Numbered from the stretch's first letter, positions 10,041 to 21,530 are shown. The stretch: DNA of 64,000 nucleotides from Synchiropus splendidus (GCF_027744825.2 NC_071334.1:33263937-33327936); one strand, 5' to 3'. Made by a program: numbers and translations. Notes: generated from the sequence alone by a model not told the origin.

Positions 10041-10840
10041 AGCACGCGGGTACTGTTATGTTCTATGTCTTCTTGTGCTTGTATTTTGTTATTTCCTGTC
10101 TGTTTTCCTTTTCCTTTGTTTGCCCCAGCTTAATGGCAGCTGGAGCTAATTCGATGATCAAGCCGCGCTGATTTCTACACCTGCGTCCCAGTCTGCGCCT
10201 CCAGACGGTTGATTCTCGGTTGACAGGTTTGTTGACTAAATTTTGTAAAAGCCTAACCTCGTCTTGTCGAGTCATCTGTGAGCCAGTCGCTGTTTAGCAC
10301 CTGGGTCTGTGTATCATATTTTCCCATTTTTTTCACAATCACAATATTTCCCTAACGTTCTTTTCAAAACCTTTTTCCATGTCTGATCATCCTCCTGTTC
10401 CAAGTATTTTGTCACTGTTCTGACCCTTATCACACTTTTCTGATTCTCCAAAGTAACTGGCTTGATCCTCCATCATCATCCTCATGCTCTAAAACCTCTT
10501 TCCTGATCCTGGCTCCCTTCCCGTCCCAAATAATCTTCCTGATCACATCATTGATTCCTTCATCATGTTTTCTGTCCTCAGATTTCTTCACATTCTTTTT
10601 TTCATTTGGAGACGAATTCCTGGTATTGATTTCTTTCTGCTATTTCATTTTCCTTCCCTAAATTTACTCCTAAAATTTTGGAATATTCTTCCATCACCAG
10701 TAAATCTAAGACCTGAAGTTGGTGGGTTCTCATCGCTGAAATCCTGAACATCACCTCTGGTTTCCCAAAGTTCATCATGGCACCTGATGACTTTCCAAAA
10801 CTCCTGAAAGACGTCACTCACACACTATCACCGAAGAGAC

Positions 10841-10886
10841 AGGTTCCACCAAGACTCCAGAGTGCTGACCATTACACCATGGAACC
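10841..10886 (-). pseudogene. tRNA-Gln with internal deletion
   Basis: 46 nt remain. The 3' acceptor strand and 5' third are present, while 26 nt covering part of the T arm and the anticodon are deleted. The IR-2 partner at 36,464-36,535 is intact, so the loss followed duplication. Confidence 0.8.
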
Positions 10887-11082
10887 TCATATGTCCTTCA
10901 GTGAACATCCAGTATCCAGGATGAGAAACTGTGTTGTAGAGACCTTTGCTATTACATTTCTGTGATGGTTTAAAAGTTATGATAATCTAAAATAACTTTA
11001 CTTTGACAACCACATGGTCAAACTTTTGTTTTCCTTTTCACCAAGCAGCTATGTAACAGTGTTAAACCTATTACCAATGGGA

Positions 11083-11129
11083 CAGAGGAGGAGGAGGAGG
11101 AGGGGCTTTTTTTTTTTTTTTTTTTTTTT
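11083..11129 (+). repeat. (GGA)n followed by poly-T
   Basis: About seven GGA units run directly into a stretch of about 23 T residues. Confidence 0.95.
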
Positions 11130-12019
11130 ATAAAACAACATTGATAAACAGGTGATGACAAATACACAAAAGTAATAAATCTCGGAGAGAAATGGCATGA
11201 ATCATGGACAAGAGAATATGTCATTATAGTCAGAGAGTTCTTTTAGCTTAGAAAAAAAAAACAAAAAATAAAAACATTTTACAGGGTATTAAAATGCAAA
11301 TTGAAGTTTCAGCATTAATTGAAGAATTTGACAGATGTAGGATAAATGTACAATTAATGTATTGTGTTTTGACAGAAGGAGCAATAAGTATCAACTTGAG
11401 TAAGTTTTTGTGAGTTTTTGTTTGTCATGCAAAATTGAAAGGGACAACTCACGTAATGCACCAGTGTATGTAATTGAACAGAGAGTGTTTCCTCTGGGAG
11501 AAATTTTGCCATTCAGTGTGTTTTCTTATGAATATTTCTGTATTTCGCGCTTTCAGTTTTTCTTAATGCTGAAAGGGATTTTTCCAGAATGATCTCTTCA
11601 TATGTTAGATATCAGGATGACCATGGTGGTGAGGAAGGTGAAGAGGGCAAAGGCAGAGAAGAAGAGAAAGTAGTAGTTATCGTGTAGTTATCTTCCGGTC
11701 CACATCAGGTGCAGTCTAAGTTGAGTAGCGCATGCACTTACCACAAAACGTCAGTTGGCAGAACTCGCGCATGTGTTTTGCTAACTTATAGTTGCAGCAC
11801 CGGTATTTGCAGAACACGTCGGGCTGGTGGACCACATCAGGCAGCAACAAGTCTTCTGGTGGTGCTTTGGATGTTCATTTGGAGTGTTCCATGAGCTTGT
11901 ATGGGCATAATGTTGGTGGGCTAAAGCGCTTGCTGCCATACACCAACTCCAGGAGACATTGTGATTGAGAAAGTGAAACAGGCATCGGATGGACACAGTG
12001 TAATAAAATACACTTTTCC

Positions 12020-12101
12020 CGTTGTTGGCAGGATTCGAACCTACGCGGGGCAACCCCAATGGATTTCGAGTCCATCGCCTTAACCACTCGGCCACAACAA
12101 C
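12020..12101 (-). tRNA. tRNA-Ser(CGA): tRNA-Ser (CGA)
   Basis: 82-nt class II tRNA. The acceptor GTTGTTG/CAACAAC pairs fully, the loop ctcgaaa gives CGA, the long variable arm GGGG/CCCC is intact, and the G73 discriminator is present. The IR-2 partner is 35,506-35,587. Confidence 0.94.
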
Positions 12102-12579
12102 ATGCGTAACCAAAATTATAGGACTCCTTTCCACTGCTTGTCTGAACATCCATTGCAAACCATTCCGATCTTGTTCCAATTTCTTCCTTAATCCGCCACC
12201 TCAAACTTAGGTTTATTACTTTGTAATACTCACGAGACGCAATTCCTTCCCCTTCATTTTCACTGCAAAGGTAAGAGTTTGTATAACAGATGCCGGAATA
12301 AAAGAAGAATAACCAACGTCAAGAGGCCTCTTAGATTAAAAGTCTAATTTATATAGCTACGATAATTCCTTCAAATCAATAAACTTTCAGATTAAATAGA
12401 AAGTTTTGGTCTTGGAGATCAAGTGTGCAGTGCAATGAAGTTGTGGAATGTGGCTTCTGTTGGGAATTGTGGTGTGTGAACAGACGAGTGGCTCGAACAA
12501 TATATGGCATCAGTTACAGGAAGAGCTTTCGTCAACATGTCAGTGTGACTCCAAAGCAAGTTTCAGGACATGAAAACTG

Positions 12580-12651
12580 AGGCTCCAAAAAGGTTTGAAC
12601 TCAGATCACTGGATTCAAAGTCCAGAGTGCTGAGCATTAGTGTTGTGGAAC
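12580..12651 (-). pseudogene. tRNA-Gln (TTG), degenerate
   Basis: The anticodon arm is intact. The acceptor stem and T stem are disrupted by an A run near the 3' end. The IR-2 partner 34,010-34,081 has the same lesions. Confidence 0.75.
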
Positions 12652-12808
12652 TTTGGAGTGGATCTTGGACATTCCATCATAAAACTAGTATAACCAGTAG
12701 AAATGCAGTGAGAGGAAACCTCATGGTCCAATGCTTCCTCATGAACGCGTTAAAGGCAACACATGGATTTGAACCCTGTAAAATTAAAGCAGGATATGAA
12801 AATGTTCA

Positions 12809-12880
12809 TAGCAGAGGATGGTTTCGATCCATCGACCTCTGGGTTAAGGGCCCAGCACGCTTCCGCTGCGCCACTCTGCT
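12809..12880 (-). tRNA. Initiator-type tRNA with CTT anticodon
   Basis: The 72-nt body matches the initiator tRNA-Met genes at 13,376 and 33,785 at nearly every base, but the anticodon is CTT (Lys) instead of CAT through one A-to-T change at the middle base. Stems are intact. It could be a pseudogene or an anticodon-shifted tRNA; expression is unknown. The IR-2 partner at 33,785 retains CAT, so the change is recent. Confidence 0.75.
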
Positions 12881-13132
12881 TCCATCAGTCAACACTGAGC
12901 TAGTATCCATGTGGAGGAACGCAGCTCTTGTCATGTAAACTGTTCCTGCCATTCAGAAGAAAAAAATAAAGAGTCTAGTCTTAGAGATCAAGTACAGAGT
13001 AATGAAAAATTCTTCAACATGGGTCCTGTGGTGTGTGAACAATTGTTTCTGGGTAGAACAGTATTTGCTGTAAGTAATTGTTACACCTTCAGGCAACATG
13101 TCTGTGTCACTTCAAAGGTAATTTAAGATATG

Positions 13133-13204
13133 AGGTTCCACCGAGATTTGAACTCGGATCACTGGATTCAGAGTCCAGAGTGCTGACCATTACACCATGG
13201 AACC
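13133..13204 (-). tRNA. tRNA-Gln(CTG): tRNA-Gln (CTG)
   Basis: 72 nt with all stems paired; the loop ctctgaa gives CTG. The 3' flank is of the type seen at the Gln-TTG genes, so the CTG anticodon here may come from conversion or a point change in that subfamily. Confidence 0.92.
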
Positions 13205-13375
13205 ATGAGCGATTTCAGACTTTGGAGTGGTTCTTGGTCATTCCTTCATAAAGCTCTTGCCAGTTGAAATGCAGCAAGAGGAAACCTCATGGTCCAATGC
13301 TTCCTCATGAACATGTTATTGGCAACACTTGGATTTGAACCCTGTAACATTAAAACTGGATATGAAAAATGTTCA

Positions 13376-13447
13376 TAGCAGAGGATGGTTTCGATCCATC
13401 GACCTCTGGGTTATGGGCCCAGCACGCTTCCGCTGCGCCACTCTGCT
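13376..13447 (-). tRNA. tRNA-iMet(CAT): initiator tRNA-Met (CAT)
   Basis: This is a fully canonical vertebrate initiator sequence, including GCTGGG/CCCAG in the anticodon stem. It lies 170 bp from tRNA-Gln-CTG on the same strand. Confidence 0.94.
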
Positions 13448-13519
13448 TCCATCAGACAACACTGAGCTAGTATCCATGTGGAGGAAGGCCTATATATGGA
13501 GGTGATATTATTGCACATT

Positions 13520-14190
13520 TCCTCTTCTCCAAAATAAATAAATTTCCTGATCCTGGCTCTCTTCTCATCCCAAACTAAATTTCTTAGAAATTAATCTAAA
13601 TTTACTCCTAAAATGTGCTTTTTCTTATGTTCTTCCTTCACCTGTAAATCTGGACCTGAAGTCGGCAGGTTCTCATGGCCTCTGTACATCACCCCATACT
13701 CTCTTACTGTTATTATAGTATCATCCGCTTATTGAAAGATTTTCGCCGGGTCATCAGTTCACCACCTATTCTAACCAATTCTAACCAGTATTCTAAAGTT
13801 TTCCTCTCTGTATTAATGGTAAAAGCCTCCACTGACAGAACATCTACTAGAGCAGATAGAAGCCTCCCTTGCCTGATTCATCTCTGGCTAGAACAATATT
13901 TGGAGTCAGTAGCAGGAAGACCTTCTCTCAACATGTCAGTGTGACACCTAGTCAAGTATCTGTTTCAAGCTCAAAGAAGAGTCAACAAAAACGGAATGTA
14001 TCTCCTGTGACCAACGTCTGAAGAAACAATTCACATCTGTGGGATGAGGTCATTGAGCGCCAGTTGGACAGTGGAGCCACGAGGAGAGGGATCACTGGCA
14101 GAAAAAGACAGGTTCCACCGAGACTTGAACACGGATCACTGGATTCAGAGTCCAGAGATCTGACCATTACACCATGGAACCACTGGTGGC
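13520..14190. repeat. Inverted duplicate of 28,140-28,880
   Basis: The segment is a diverged reverse-complement match of 28,140-28,880, with tRNA-Gln-CTG at one end of each. The tRNA is uninterrupted here and split there. Confidence 0.75.
14110..14181 (-). tRNA. tRNA-Gln(CTG): tRNA-Gln (CTG), slightly degenerate
   Basis: Full length with a CTG loop. One T-stem pair is lost (CACGG for CTCGG) and two bases at the D/anticodon junction have changed. It may still fold; I treat it as a doubtful gene. Confidence 0.65.
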
Positions 14191-15232
14191 TGCTGTCCTT
14201 CAGTGAGCATCCAGTGTATAAATAACTTTACTTGAACAACCACATGTCCAAACTTTTGTTTTCTTTTTTCCTCAAGCAGGAAAGTAACACAGTTTTAAAC
14301 CCATTACCAATTACGCACATTTTAATAGATGAACAGGATGCATCAGGGTTTCACTGAGTTCTCACACCAGATCACTGAATCCAAGCACATCTCCTCAGGG
14401 ATGTGGTTCTCGAGCAACAGCCCTTTTTCTCTGTGTGAAATGTGCCCTTTTTGTGGAGCACCTTTTTTTTTTATCAGGAAACAAAATTGTCTCTCTTTCT
14501 TTCTGCTCAAATGTATTTTGGAGACTGACTGGGCATTTGAAAATCCCTTACCTGCAGTGTAGCGCTCCCAAGTCTCTGTCACAGCTCCTCCTTCACTGCG
14601 ATACAATGTTGAAGATCATGGAACAACCCATCAGCTGGCACCCTGAAAGCATTGTGCTTGAAGACCTGGTCGACAATTGCTGTGTTTGTCGTCATACATC
14701 TCATACATATTCTCCCTTTTACTGAAGATAAAAGAGTCACTGAATACACACGTCATGGCACTTCAAATGTCCTACCTCAGTTTACACTCCTCCATTGCTG
14801 AATGCCGAGGCTAAAGTGTTGAGTCGTGGTGGACAAAAAAAGAAGTGCTGTCCTCTTCATGATCTCCATCCTCTTCAGCATCTCCAGACGGGGTCTCTTT
14901 GCTGAGGAGAGTTGCAAACCGCCCTTCACTGGTGTGGAACTGAGCAGCAGCTCTGTGTCCAGCGTGATCTCAGTGCCTCCACTTCTGGACATGACGACGG
15001 TCTGTGTCGCTGTTCATCAAGTGGGAAAACAAATATGTCCATTCTTCTTCCCATTGGGCTGTTTTTCTTTTGTGACTTGCACCTCACATTCCTTTATTGA
15101 CATTAATGTGACATAGATGACCATCACACACTGATGCTTCTATGTTCATCCACTATACACAAACACCCATTCACACAAAGCTTGACACACCTCAGGGAAA
15201 AGTGTTTAAAAAAAATCAATGTTTCACCTCTG
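14182..15232. other. Spacer with a multi-copy conserved block
   Basis: Positions 14,880-15,030 repeat a block also seen at 585-718 (plus strand) and, reversed, at 17,330-17,440 and 22,470-22,520. On the minus strand the block reads MSRSGGTEITLDT, but the length of open frame varies between copies. No family was recognised. Confidence 0.5.
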
Positions 15233-15306
15233 AGGCACTGCTGGGATTTGAACCCAGGATCTCCTGTTTACTAGACAGGCGCTTTGACCAACTAAGCCAC
15301 AGCGCC
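15233..15306 (-). tRNA. tRNA-Thr(AGT): tRNA-Thr (AGT)
   Basis: 74 nt, identical in stems to 22,934-23,007. One D-loop base differs from the gene at 3,708. Confidence 0.93.
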
Positions 15307-15480
15307 ACACAGGTGAGGAAAATAAAGTACGGAGAGTAATGAAAACCTGATGAAAAATTCTTGAACGTAGCTCCTGTGGTGTGTGAACAGTCATGTCTGG
15401 GTACAACAATATTTGCTGAAAGTAATAGTTACACATTCAGACAACATGTTTGTGTCACTTCAAAGGTAAATTAAGATATG

Positions 15481-15548
15481 AGGTTCCACCGAGATTTGAA
15501 CTCGGATCATTGGATTCAAATCCCACAGTGCTGACCATTAAACCATGA
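15481..15548 (-). pseudogene. tRNA-Gln, broken at the 5' side
   Basis: The T arm is intact, the anticodon stem is mutated, and the 5' acceptor strand is deleted and joined to flank sequence. Confidence 0.75.
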
Positions 15549-15726
15549 GGGTTTTTGAACTTTGGAGTGGTTCTTGGACATTCCTTCATAAAGCTCTTGC
15601 CAGTAGAAATGCAGCAAGAGGAAACCTCATGGTCCAATGCTTCCTCATGAACATGTTATAGGCAACACTTGGATTTGAACCCTGTGACATTAAAACAGGA
15701 TATGAAAAATGTTTGAAAACCCTCAT

Positions 15727-15798
15727 GGTTCCATGGTGTAATGGTCAGCACTCTGGACTTTGAATGCAGTGATCCGAGTTCAAATCTCGGTGGAACCT
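15727..15798 (+). tRNA. tRNA-Gln(TTG): tRNA-Gln (TTG), one stem mismatch
   Basis: All arms are present. TGCAG replaces TCCAG in the anticodon stem, giving one mismatch. It is probably weakly functional or dying. Confidence 0.75.
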
Positions 15799-16029
15799 CG
15801 ACTCAACTTCCTTTAAAGTGAGTCAGACATGTTGCCTGAAGGTGTCCCTATTACTTACAGCAAATACTGTTCTACTCAGACACGACTGTTTACACACCAC
15901 CATTCCACACAGGATTGATTTTTAGACACTTTGTCAAGACGGCAGGATTTATGACACCAGTTTAACAAAGGACTCTCCAAGAACTACTTCAACATTACTG
16001 GTTCCCCACCCAGGACGGGCAGACGTGCA

Positions 16030-16990
16030 ATGGATGGAGCCAAAAGTGCATGGGGCAGAGCGGGCAGGGAGTTCAGCATCATGACAGCCTGGTGGACAAA
16101 GCTGTCTTTCAGTCTTCACTCACTCTGGAACCTCCGCCCTGATGGCAGCAGGGTGAAGAGGCTGTGTGACGGTTGGGTGCGGCCTCCTGCGATCCTGAGG
16201 GCTCTCCGAGCGAGGCGGGTCTTGTAGATATCCAGGAGGGATGGAAGAGGGACCTTGATGATCTCAGCAGTCCTCACCACACGCTGCACGGTCTTGCGGC
16301 AGGCGATGGTACATGAGACGAACCACACTGTGATGCAGCTGGTCAGAACACACTGCTGGGCTTTCTTGGCCATTGCTGTGGTGTTGGTGTTCCAGGTCAG
16401 GTCCTGGGAAATGTGAACACCCAGGATCTTGGTGCTGGTGTCCTGCTGCACTGCGGCACCAGTGATGAGAAGCATGGGATGCAGGACGGTTCGTCTCCTG
16501 AAGTCCACCACCGTCTCCTTGGTCTTCTCCACGTTCAGGCGAAGGTTGTTGTCATCGCACCACTGGACCAGGCGGCTCACCTCACTCAGGGGTCAGAGGG
16601 ATCTTCTGGGCTGGAGTCTTGTTGACTGCCTCGAAGTGAGCAAAGAAGTCATTCAGCTGGTCGAGCAGAAGAGGGGATACATCACAGGTCTGTGGTGAGG
16701 GCTTGTTATCCGTGATGGTCTGGATCCCCCTCCACAGGTTCCTGGTGTCTCTGCTGTCGCTGAACTGGTAGGCAATCTTCCTGGAATACTGCCGCTTCGC
16801 CTCTCTGATGCCACGTGCCAGGTTGGCCCTGGCTGCTCTCAGGCCCTCCTCGTCTCCAGCTCTGAAGGCAGCGTTTCAAATCCGCCACAACCTGTGAACC
16901 TCACCTGTCATCCATGGCTTCTGATTAGCCCAGATGGAGATGGTTTTGGCGACTGTCAATGCGACATCAATGCACTTTCGGATGTAGGCT
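16030..16990 (-). mobile_element. LINE fragment (L2/CR1/Rex type), truncated and internally deleted
   Basis: The minus strand encodes parts of a LINE polyprotein. A segment before the RT domain (around SDSRDTRNLWRGIQTI, in a frame without ATG) is followed by an internal deletion and then the C-terminal thumb region beginning SRLVQWCDDNNLRLNVEKTK (16,116-16,580). The YADD catalytic region is missing. The 3' tail is not preserved. It is a different insertion from the related copy at 34,178-35,124. Confidence 0.85.
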
Positions 16991-18313
16991 GTGACGGTCT
17001 CTGTATACTCCTGGAGATCAACAGTGTTGTTGATAGTGGCTGCCACTCTGAACATGTTCCAATCTGTGGTGCTGCATAAGAGCTTGTCAATGCGTCATTC
17101 ATGTTCATGTGAGTGGTGAAAGTGACATTTAAATGCCTAGTTTCCCTGAGGTGTGTCAAGCTGTGTGTGAATGGGTGTTTGTGTGTCGTAGATGAACATA
17201 GAGTGATAACATAAGCCAGAGTGATATTTCATGAGTGTAAGTGTGTGATGGTCAAGTGTGTAATGTCAATAAAGGAATCTGAGGTGCAGGTCACAGAAGA
17301 ACAAGAGAAGAAGAATGTTCGTTTTCCCACTTTGGTGATTCACAGCGACACAGACCGCCGTCATGTCCAGAAGTGGAGGCACTGAGATCACGCTGAGCTG
17401 CTGCTCAGTTCCACACCAGTGAAGGGCGGTTTGAAATTCTGTTCTTCAGTGAACATCAGAGTTTCTGGTCGATTTCTTCATGACTGGGAGCAAGACGAAA
17501 CCTCAAGGGCCAATGCTCTTGATAGCAGATGATGGTTTTGGTCCATTGACCTCCGGTTTATAGGCCCCGCACACGCAGAATTGTCATCGTGGAGATTGTG
17601 TTTGGCTGTATATCGTGTACAATAAATTATCGCCCATCCGTAGTGACAAGCAAGAATGTAGAAACAACTGAGCATCTGAGAAGCTCAGTCTGCACTCAGA
17701 GTAATCGTACAACCAAAAGCAATGAGGCAGCCTTCGCCAGTAACTTTCCATGAGTCTGAACAGTAACAATAATTTCTCTATCACAGCCTGAGTCCCGGGT
17801 TGAGCCTCGTGTTAACATGTAGAATACGACATCTGTGTTGCAAAGAGGGTGAGCAACTTGAGCTCACCCTCAGTCAGCCCGACCTCTCAGTCCTTCGTGT
17901 AGATGGGGAGTCAGTCAACCTTCGCCCTTCATCTGTCTTTCAGACTGAAAGTGATCTGGTCATCCTGTAGGTGTAGGGTCATCATCTTGTGAGCCTTTTC
18001 TCTGCCACCTCCACAGGATGAGCTGTAATGCCCAGTGTGGGATCTTACCTGCTATGTGGCTCATACATGGGCTCTCCGACGGTCGCCTGAAGGGCTGACA
18101 CCACTAGAGTCATCTTAGACTCGGTCTTCCTTGATTTGTCGTTGCACAAAGAAAACACAGCAGTGTCAGCGTCTGGGGTGTGACGATGGAGGACATTTGC
18201 CAGGCAGCATCTGGTGAGTTCCACATTTGCTCAGGCACATGCCATCCACTTATTTCAAGAGATTGTGAGATTGTTTTTTTTATTGGCATGATTGAATAAG
18301 CCACGTTTTTTAA
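16991..18313. other. Spacer before IR-1 right arm, no gene recognised
   Basis: Positions 17,100-17,440 contain flank modules seen near the tRNA-Thr genes, including the block shared with 14,880-15,030. Positions 17,600-18,310 show no convincing coding region. A short ATGGAGGACATTTGCCAG stretch at 18,185 echoes a tyrosine-recombinase motif but nothing around it supports that. Confidence 0.4.
17523..17577 (-). pseudogene. tRNA-iMet, decayed
   Basis: About 55 nt align with the initiator tRNA with many substitutions. The anticodon would be TAT and the 5' third is lost. Confidence 0.65.
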
Positions 18314-18739
18314 CTGGAAGCCATGAGCATCAGAAGAGTGTCCGACTACAAGTTGACCCCTTCACTTTTCATTTGAAGACGGACGCAGGGCTAAATATAG
18401 GGGCAGCACATCTGTAGAAACAGTCAACTGCAACCCGCTATCTAGGTGGTGTGGTCCATAAGATTCAGGGACAGAATAAAAAGTCTGACACTATGATCTG
18501 GTATTGCCAAGTGTGGGGACAGACAAGCCTGTCTTGCCAGCCACTGAAACAATAGGCATTCTGTTCCAACCCTGTCATAGTGGCTCATGCAGTTCAGACG
18601 AAAGTTGTTTTGCATCACAAGGATCACGGATCTCCCAGACTATAGTTGGGCTCTGATAAAGAGTGTAATATTATCCTTTAACCAGGAGACGTTACTGTGT
18701 ATCTTGCCAGAGCCAATGAAATAGTCAAAGGAAAACAAC

Positions 18740-18990
18740 TCCTTTCCTGTGCTTCACTTGTGCTCTGCACATATCACCAGGGCAGTGTCACAGACCATTG
18801 GGAAGCACATTAAAGACCATGGCATTGTGGAGTGTGCAATGTTCTGTTTTGTGCTACTCCTGAGCTCCATGGAAATGTCAACTGCATTGGACGTGTTCTA
18901 GTGCTGTGTGCTTTTTGACGCAGAAGAGCACACACATGGTCAAGTGCAACAAAATGCAGATGGACACCAGCATCCTGTGATCCAAATCAA
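18740..18990 (+). pseudogene. Transposase-like remnant, mirror of 6,868-7,185
   Basis: The frame reads LHLCSAHITRAVSQTIGKH and continues to LDVF, then stops (TAG) where the left-arm copy reads through. It is the same uncertain family. Confidence 0.4.
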
Positions 18991-19297
18991 TAATGTTTGA
19001 AGAAGCCAGCACTGTGATGGCCAGGAATGACAGCACCACACTGATAACATCAAAAATTCTAGCCAATTCCCTGTTCATGTATGAATTCCAACTTCAACAG
19101 GAGCAGGCTCATGTGGACATCATGGCAGACGATGCAACTGAAGGAAAAAAGAAAGAATGAACAACTTCTTCTGTCCTTGGATCATTGCTGTAATGATGAA
19201 GTGTGGCATGAGGATCTTCCCACTGTGGAGTGGTGTGATTTGTGACTGGTCAGAAGAAACCAGTTCTCTGAATCACGATTGAATGGAATGGGGTACG

Positions 19298-19344
19298 TGC
19301 AGTGGCTGGGAATGGAACCCAGGGCAAGTGCTTGAAAAGCAGCC
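19298..19344 (-). pseudogene. tRNA-Gly-like 3' half, pseudogene
   Basis: This is the mirror of 6,521-6,567. Confidence 0.6.
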
Positions 19345-19443
19345 ATCATCATTGTTGCTTGAAAGATGAGGAAGAGATGATGTGATGAACTGATTTCTCA
19401 TCAACCCATAACTAAATACCTGATGAAGTGGATGAGAAACAGT

Positions 19444-19525
19444 GTTGTTGTGGCAGAGTGGTTAAGGTGATCGACTAGAAATCCATTGGGGTTTCCCTGC
19501 GTAGGTTCGAGTCCTACCAACAATG
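19444..19525 (+). tRNA. tRNA-Ser(AGA): tRNA-Ser (AGA), mildly degenerate
   Basis: 82 nt. The acceptor pairs with one G-U and the variable and T arms are good. The D stem has a mismatch (GCA/GGT) and the anticodon stem one C-C mismatch (ATCGA/TCCAT). The loop ctagaaa gives AGA. A TTTT lies within 12 nt of the 3' end. Confidence 0.75.
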
Positions 19526-19738
19526 TGAATGGAGATTTTCTCGCCTTGTGACCTATGTGTCGTAGCCAGCGTCCAGACTTACTTGATGTTTGAAGCCCAA
19601 ATATCTTGAGTGTTGTGGACAAGCTGCTCATAGAGTTTACGTTTCAGCTTTTTATCTTGTGTGGTACTTTTCCACTGATTACTTCCCTACTTTATCTTCA
19701 TTCATCATGTCGTGAGACACGCACGATGCAGAGGGCGC

Positions 19739-19754
19739 CACCATGAGTTAAAGG
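19739..19754 (+). promoter_or_regulatory. PSE of the U5 gene
   Basis: CACCATGAGTTAAAGG lies at -62 to -47 relative to the U5 5' end, in the position and with the core expected for SNAPc binding. No TATA box follows. Confidence 0.7.
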
Positions 19755-19800
19755 TTGATGTGGAAGAATACAGCTCCTTCTCTGGTTCAGTGTCAGTAGT

Positions 19801-19916
19801 TCACTCATGTTTCTCTTCAGATCGTATAAATCTTTCGCCTTTTACTAAAGATTTCCGTGGAGAGGAACAACATGGATTTTTACTAATTTTTTGATGCCCT
19901 TCTCTTTTAGGGCTTC
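19801..19916 (+). ncRNA. RNU5: U5 spliceosomal snRNA gene
   Basis: Loop 1 (GCCTTTTAC) and its stem are identical to vertebrate U5, followed by TTTCCGTGGAGAGGAAC, the Sm site AATTTTTTGA and a 3' hairpin GCCC/GGGC. The basal stem differs from human (TCATG with CATGGA in place of CTCTGG with CTCTGAG), but both sides changed so that pairing is kept. It lies 275 bp downstream of tRNA-Ser. It is likely functional. Confidence 0.92.
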
Positions 19917-21186
19917 TTACTGTGTTCAATGTAACCTGTGTGGTCAACAAGTTTGTTTCACAAGTGCAGAGTTGTGATTCCCAAGATGTGTATCGATGAA
20001 GCAGCAGAGTTTGTTGTGTAACTTCAATTCATCACTCAATTTCCATGGTTTTCATGTTTTCCTGCTCTCAAAGTGTCTCTCTTTTTGTAGAGATCCTCAT
20101 TCTCATGTCTCTGTGACGTAACTGGTCAGTGCGTTTGGCTGTTGTGGGAAAGGCTGCTGGTTAGAGACCACCCTGGGAAGAAGATCCACTTTGGTTCCGT
20201 GACGAACCTCAGGGTTAGTAGGGCAGGTGATGGGCTGGTGATTTCACAGTGCTGTCGGCCCGTACGTTCCCCAGGGGACTGGAATGTTTCATTTCTGCAT
20301 TCAAAGGGTTTTACCCAATACTTTGAGGAAACTGCATGAAAAGATCAGACCCTGCCTTCAATTGTTGGACTGTCACGACATACAGTCTGATTGAAGTCCA
20401 ATCAGCTGAAGAGCAATGAAGTCACACACACTATGTTACGTGACGGTTCCACAGAGCGATTCCTGGTGGACACATCATCACTTCACGCGGCGTATTCCAG
20501 CCCAAGGAACAACACTATTGCCATGTGACAGTTCCACACAACAACAACATCCCACAACAACATCGTGACGAGAGCTGTTTTCTGTCCTTTGTCGATTTAA
20601 AACACCTACACCTAGAAGACAAGAAACACTTTTTGAAGACAGTAATGCCCGCATTTTGGCATAAGACGACAGATTGTTTGAAAGAGGAGTAAAGGAGGCC
20701 ATTTTTGTCAAAGTGGAAAAACCCTCTCTAAACAGAGGTGGAGGACTGAGACACCATCTTTCATCCTTTCGGCATGGACAGGTCCTTCACACCTGTACAG
20801 TGTGGTGTCAACATCTGAATTGCCTCAATTGCCACCTGGGTTACATTCAGCATTTGCATTAATGGACCATCAACACCCATCCCCAATGGGCGGGGACCAA
20901 TAAGCACAATTCCATTATGATAATGCTGACTCTTGTCACCCATCACACTGGATTGGTCCCACCCCTGTCCATCAACACCTTTGCCCATTCAACTGGCCTA
21001 ATATAAGCCTGAACTCCAACCCAGCACATTAGAACTGACGAAGCCTTCTGGATAGGAGGCCAAACCTTTTCTCTGACTCTTACAAGTCCGGTTGACTTGA
21101 TGAGGAAGCATTGGACCATGAGGTTTCCCTTGGTTGCATTTCTACTGGCTGGAGTATGAAGGAATGTCCAAGAACCACTCCAAAGA
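19917..21186. other. Spacer shared by three duplicated copies
   Basis: This matches 27,145-27,760 directly and 4,760-6,004 in reverse. Short ORFs differ in length between copies; no gene is recognised. Confidence 0.5.
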
Positions 21187-21258
21187 CCAGCAACACTAAC
21201 GCTTCCAGGGCTCTGGACTTTGACTCCAGTGATCCAAGTTCAAATCTTGGTGGAGCCT
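21187..21258 (+). pseudogene. tRNA-Gln (TTG), degenerate
   Basis: Mirror of 4,686-4,757. The D arm is replaced and one anticodon-stem base altered. The T stem is kept by paired changes (CCAAG/CTTGG). Confidence 0.65.
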
Positions 21259-21456
21259 CAGTTTTCATCTCCTGAAACTTGTTTTGGAGTCACAGTGACA
21301 TGTTGACTGAAGGTCTTTCTCTTACTGACGCCAATATTGTACTTGCCACACACTACTCTTCACACACCACCATTCCACACACGACCCACGTTGCAAAATT
21401 TTCATCAGTATTTCATTGATCTCCAAGAGCAATTTATTTATTTTTTTCATCAATGT

Positions 21457-21530
21457 GGAGCTGTGGCTTAGTTGGTTAAAGTGACTGTCTAGTAAACAGG
21501 AGATCCTTGGTTCAAATCCCAGCAGTGTCT
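21457..21530 (+). pseudogene. tRNA-Thr (AGT), degenerate
   Basis: Mirror of 4,405-4,478. There are mismatches in the acceptor, anticodon-side and T stems (GTGAC, CTTGG). Confidence 0.7.

Larger units (their letters stand above)
8617..10317 (+). mobile_element. Ty3/Gypsy LTR retrotransposon copy A, internally deleted
   Basis: The element starts with the end of an LTR or leader (8,630-8,715), then gag (ATG at 8,719), a protease fragment, an abrupt join to integrase, and LTR-like sequence to 10,317. The reverse transcriptase and RNase H are gone. Copy B in the IR-2 partner arm sits beside the same tRNA-Gln pseudogene, with the same junction on that side. Both therefore descend from one insertion. 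Confidence 0.85.
10318..11990. other. Inter-tRNA sequence with repeat modules
   Basis: Positions 10,440-10,810 are another copy of the repeat-derived ORF module that accompanies tRNA-Gln (see 2,577-3,057). Positions 11,130-11,990 contain AT-rich sequence; no gene is recognised. The IR-2 partner lacks much of this interval. Confidence 0.45.

Noticed and set aside
12721..12790. Possible further tRNA (ggatttgaaccctgt) also at 13,320 and 15,660
   Set aside because: Only a T-arm-like 15-nt motif is present, with no acceptor or anticodon arm in the expected positions.
18180..18260. Possible DIRS recombinase remnant (MEDICQAAS)
   Set aside because: Only about ten residues resemble the DIRS C-terminus. 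Neither the HxxR motif nor any upstream domain is present.
20130..20330. Candidate structured RNA downstream of U5 (accaccctggg region)
   Set aside because: It does not match 5S, U1, U2, U4, U6, 7SK, RNase P or vault RNA features I know. Conservation among copies is explained by duplication.
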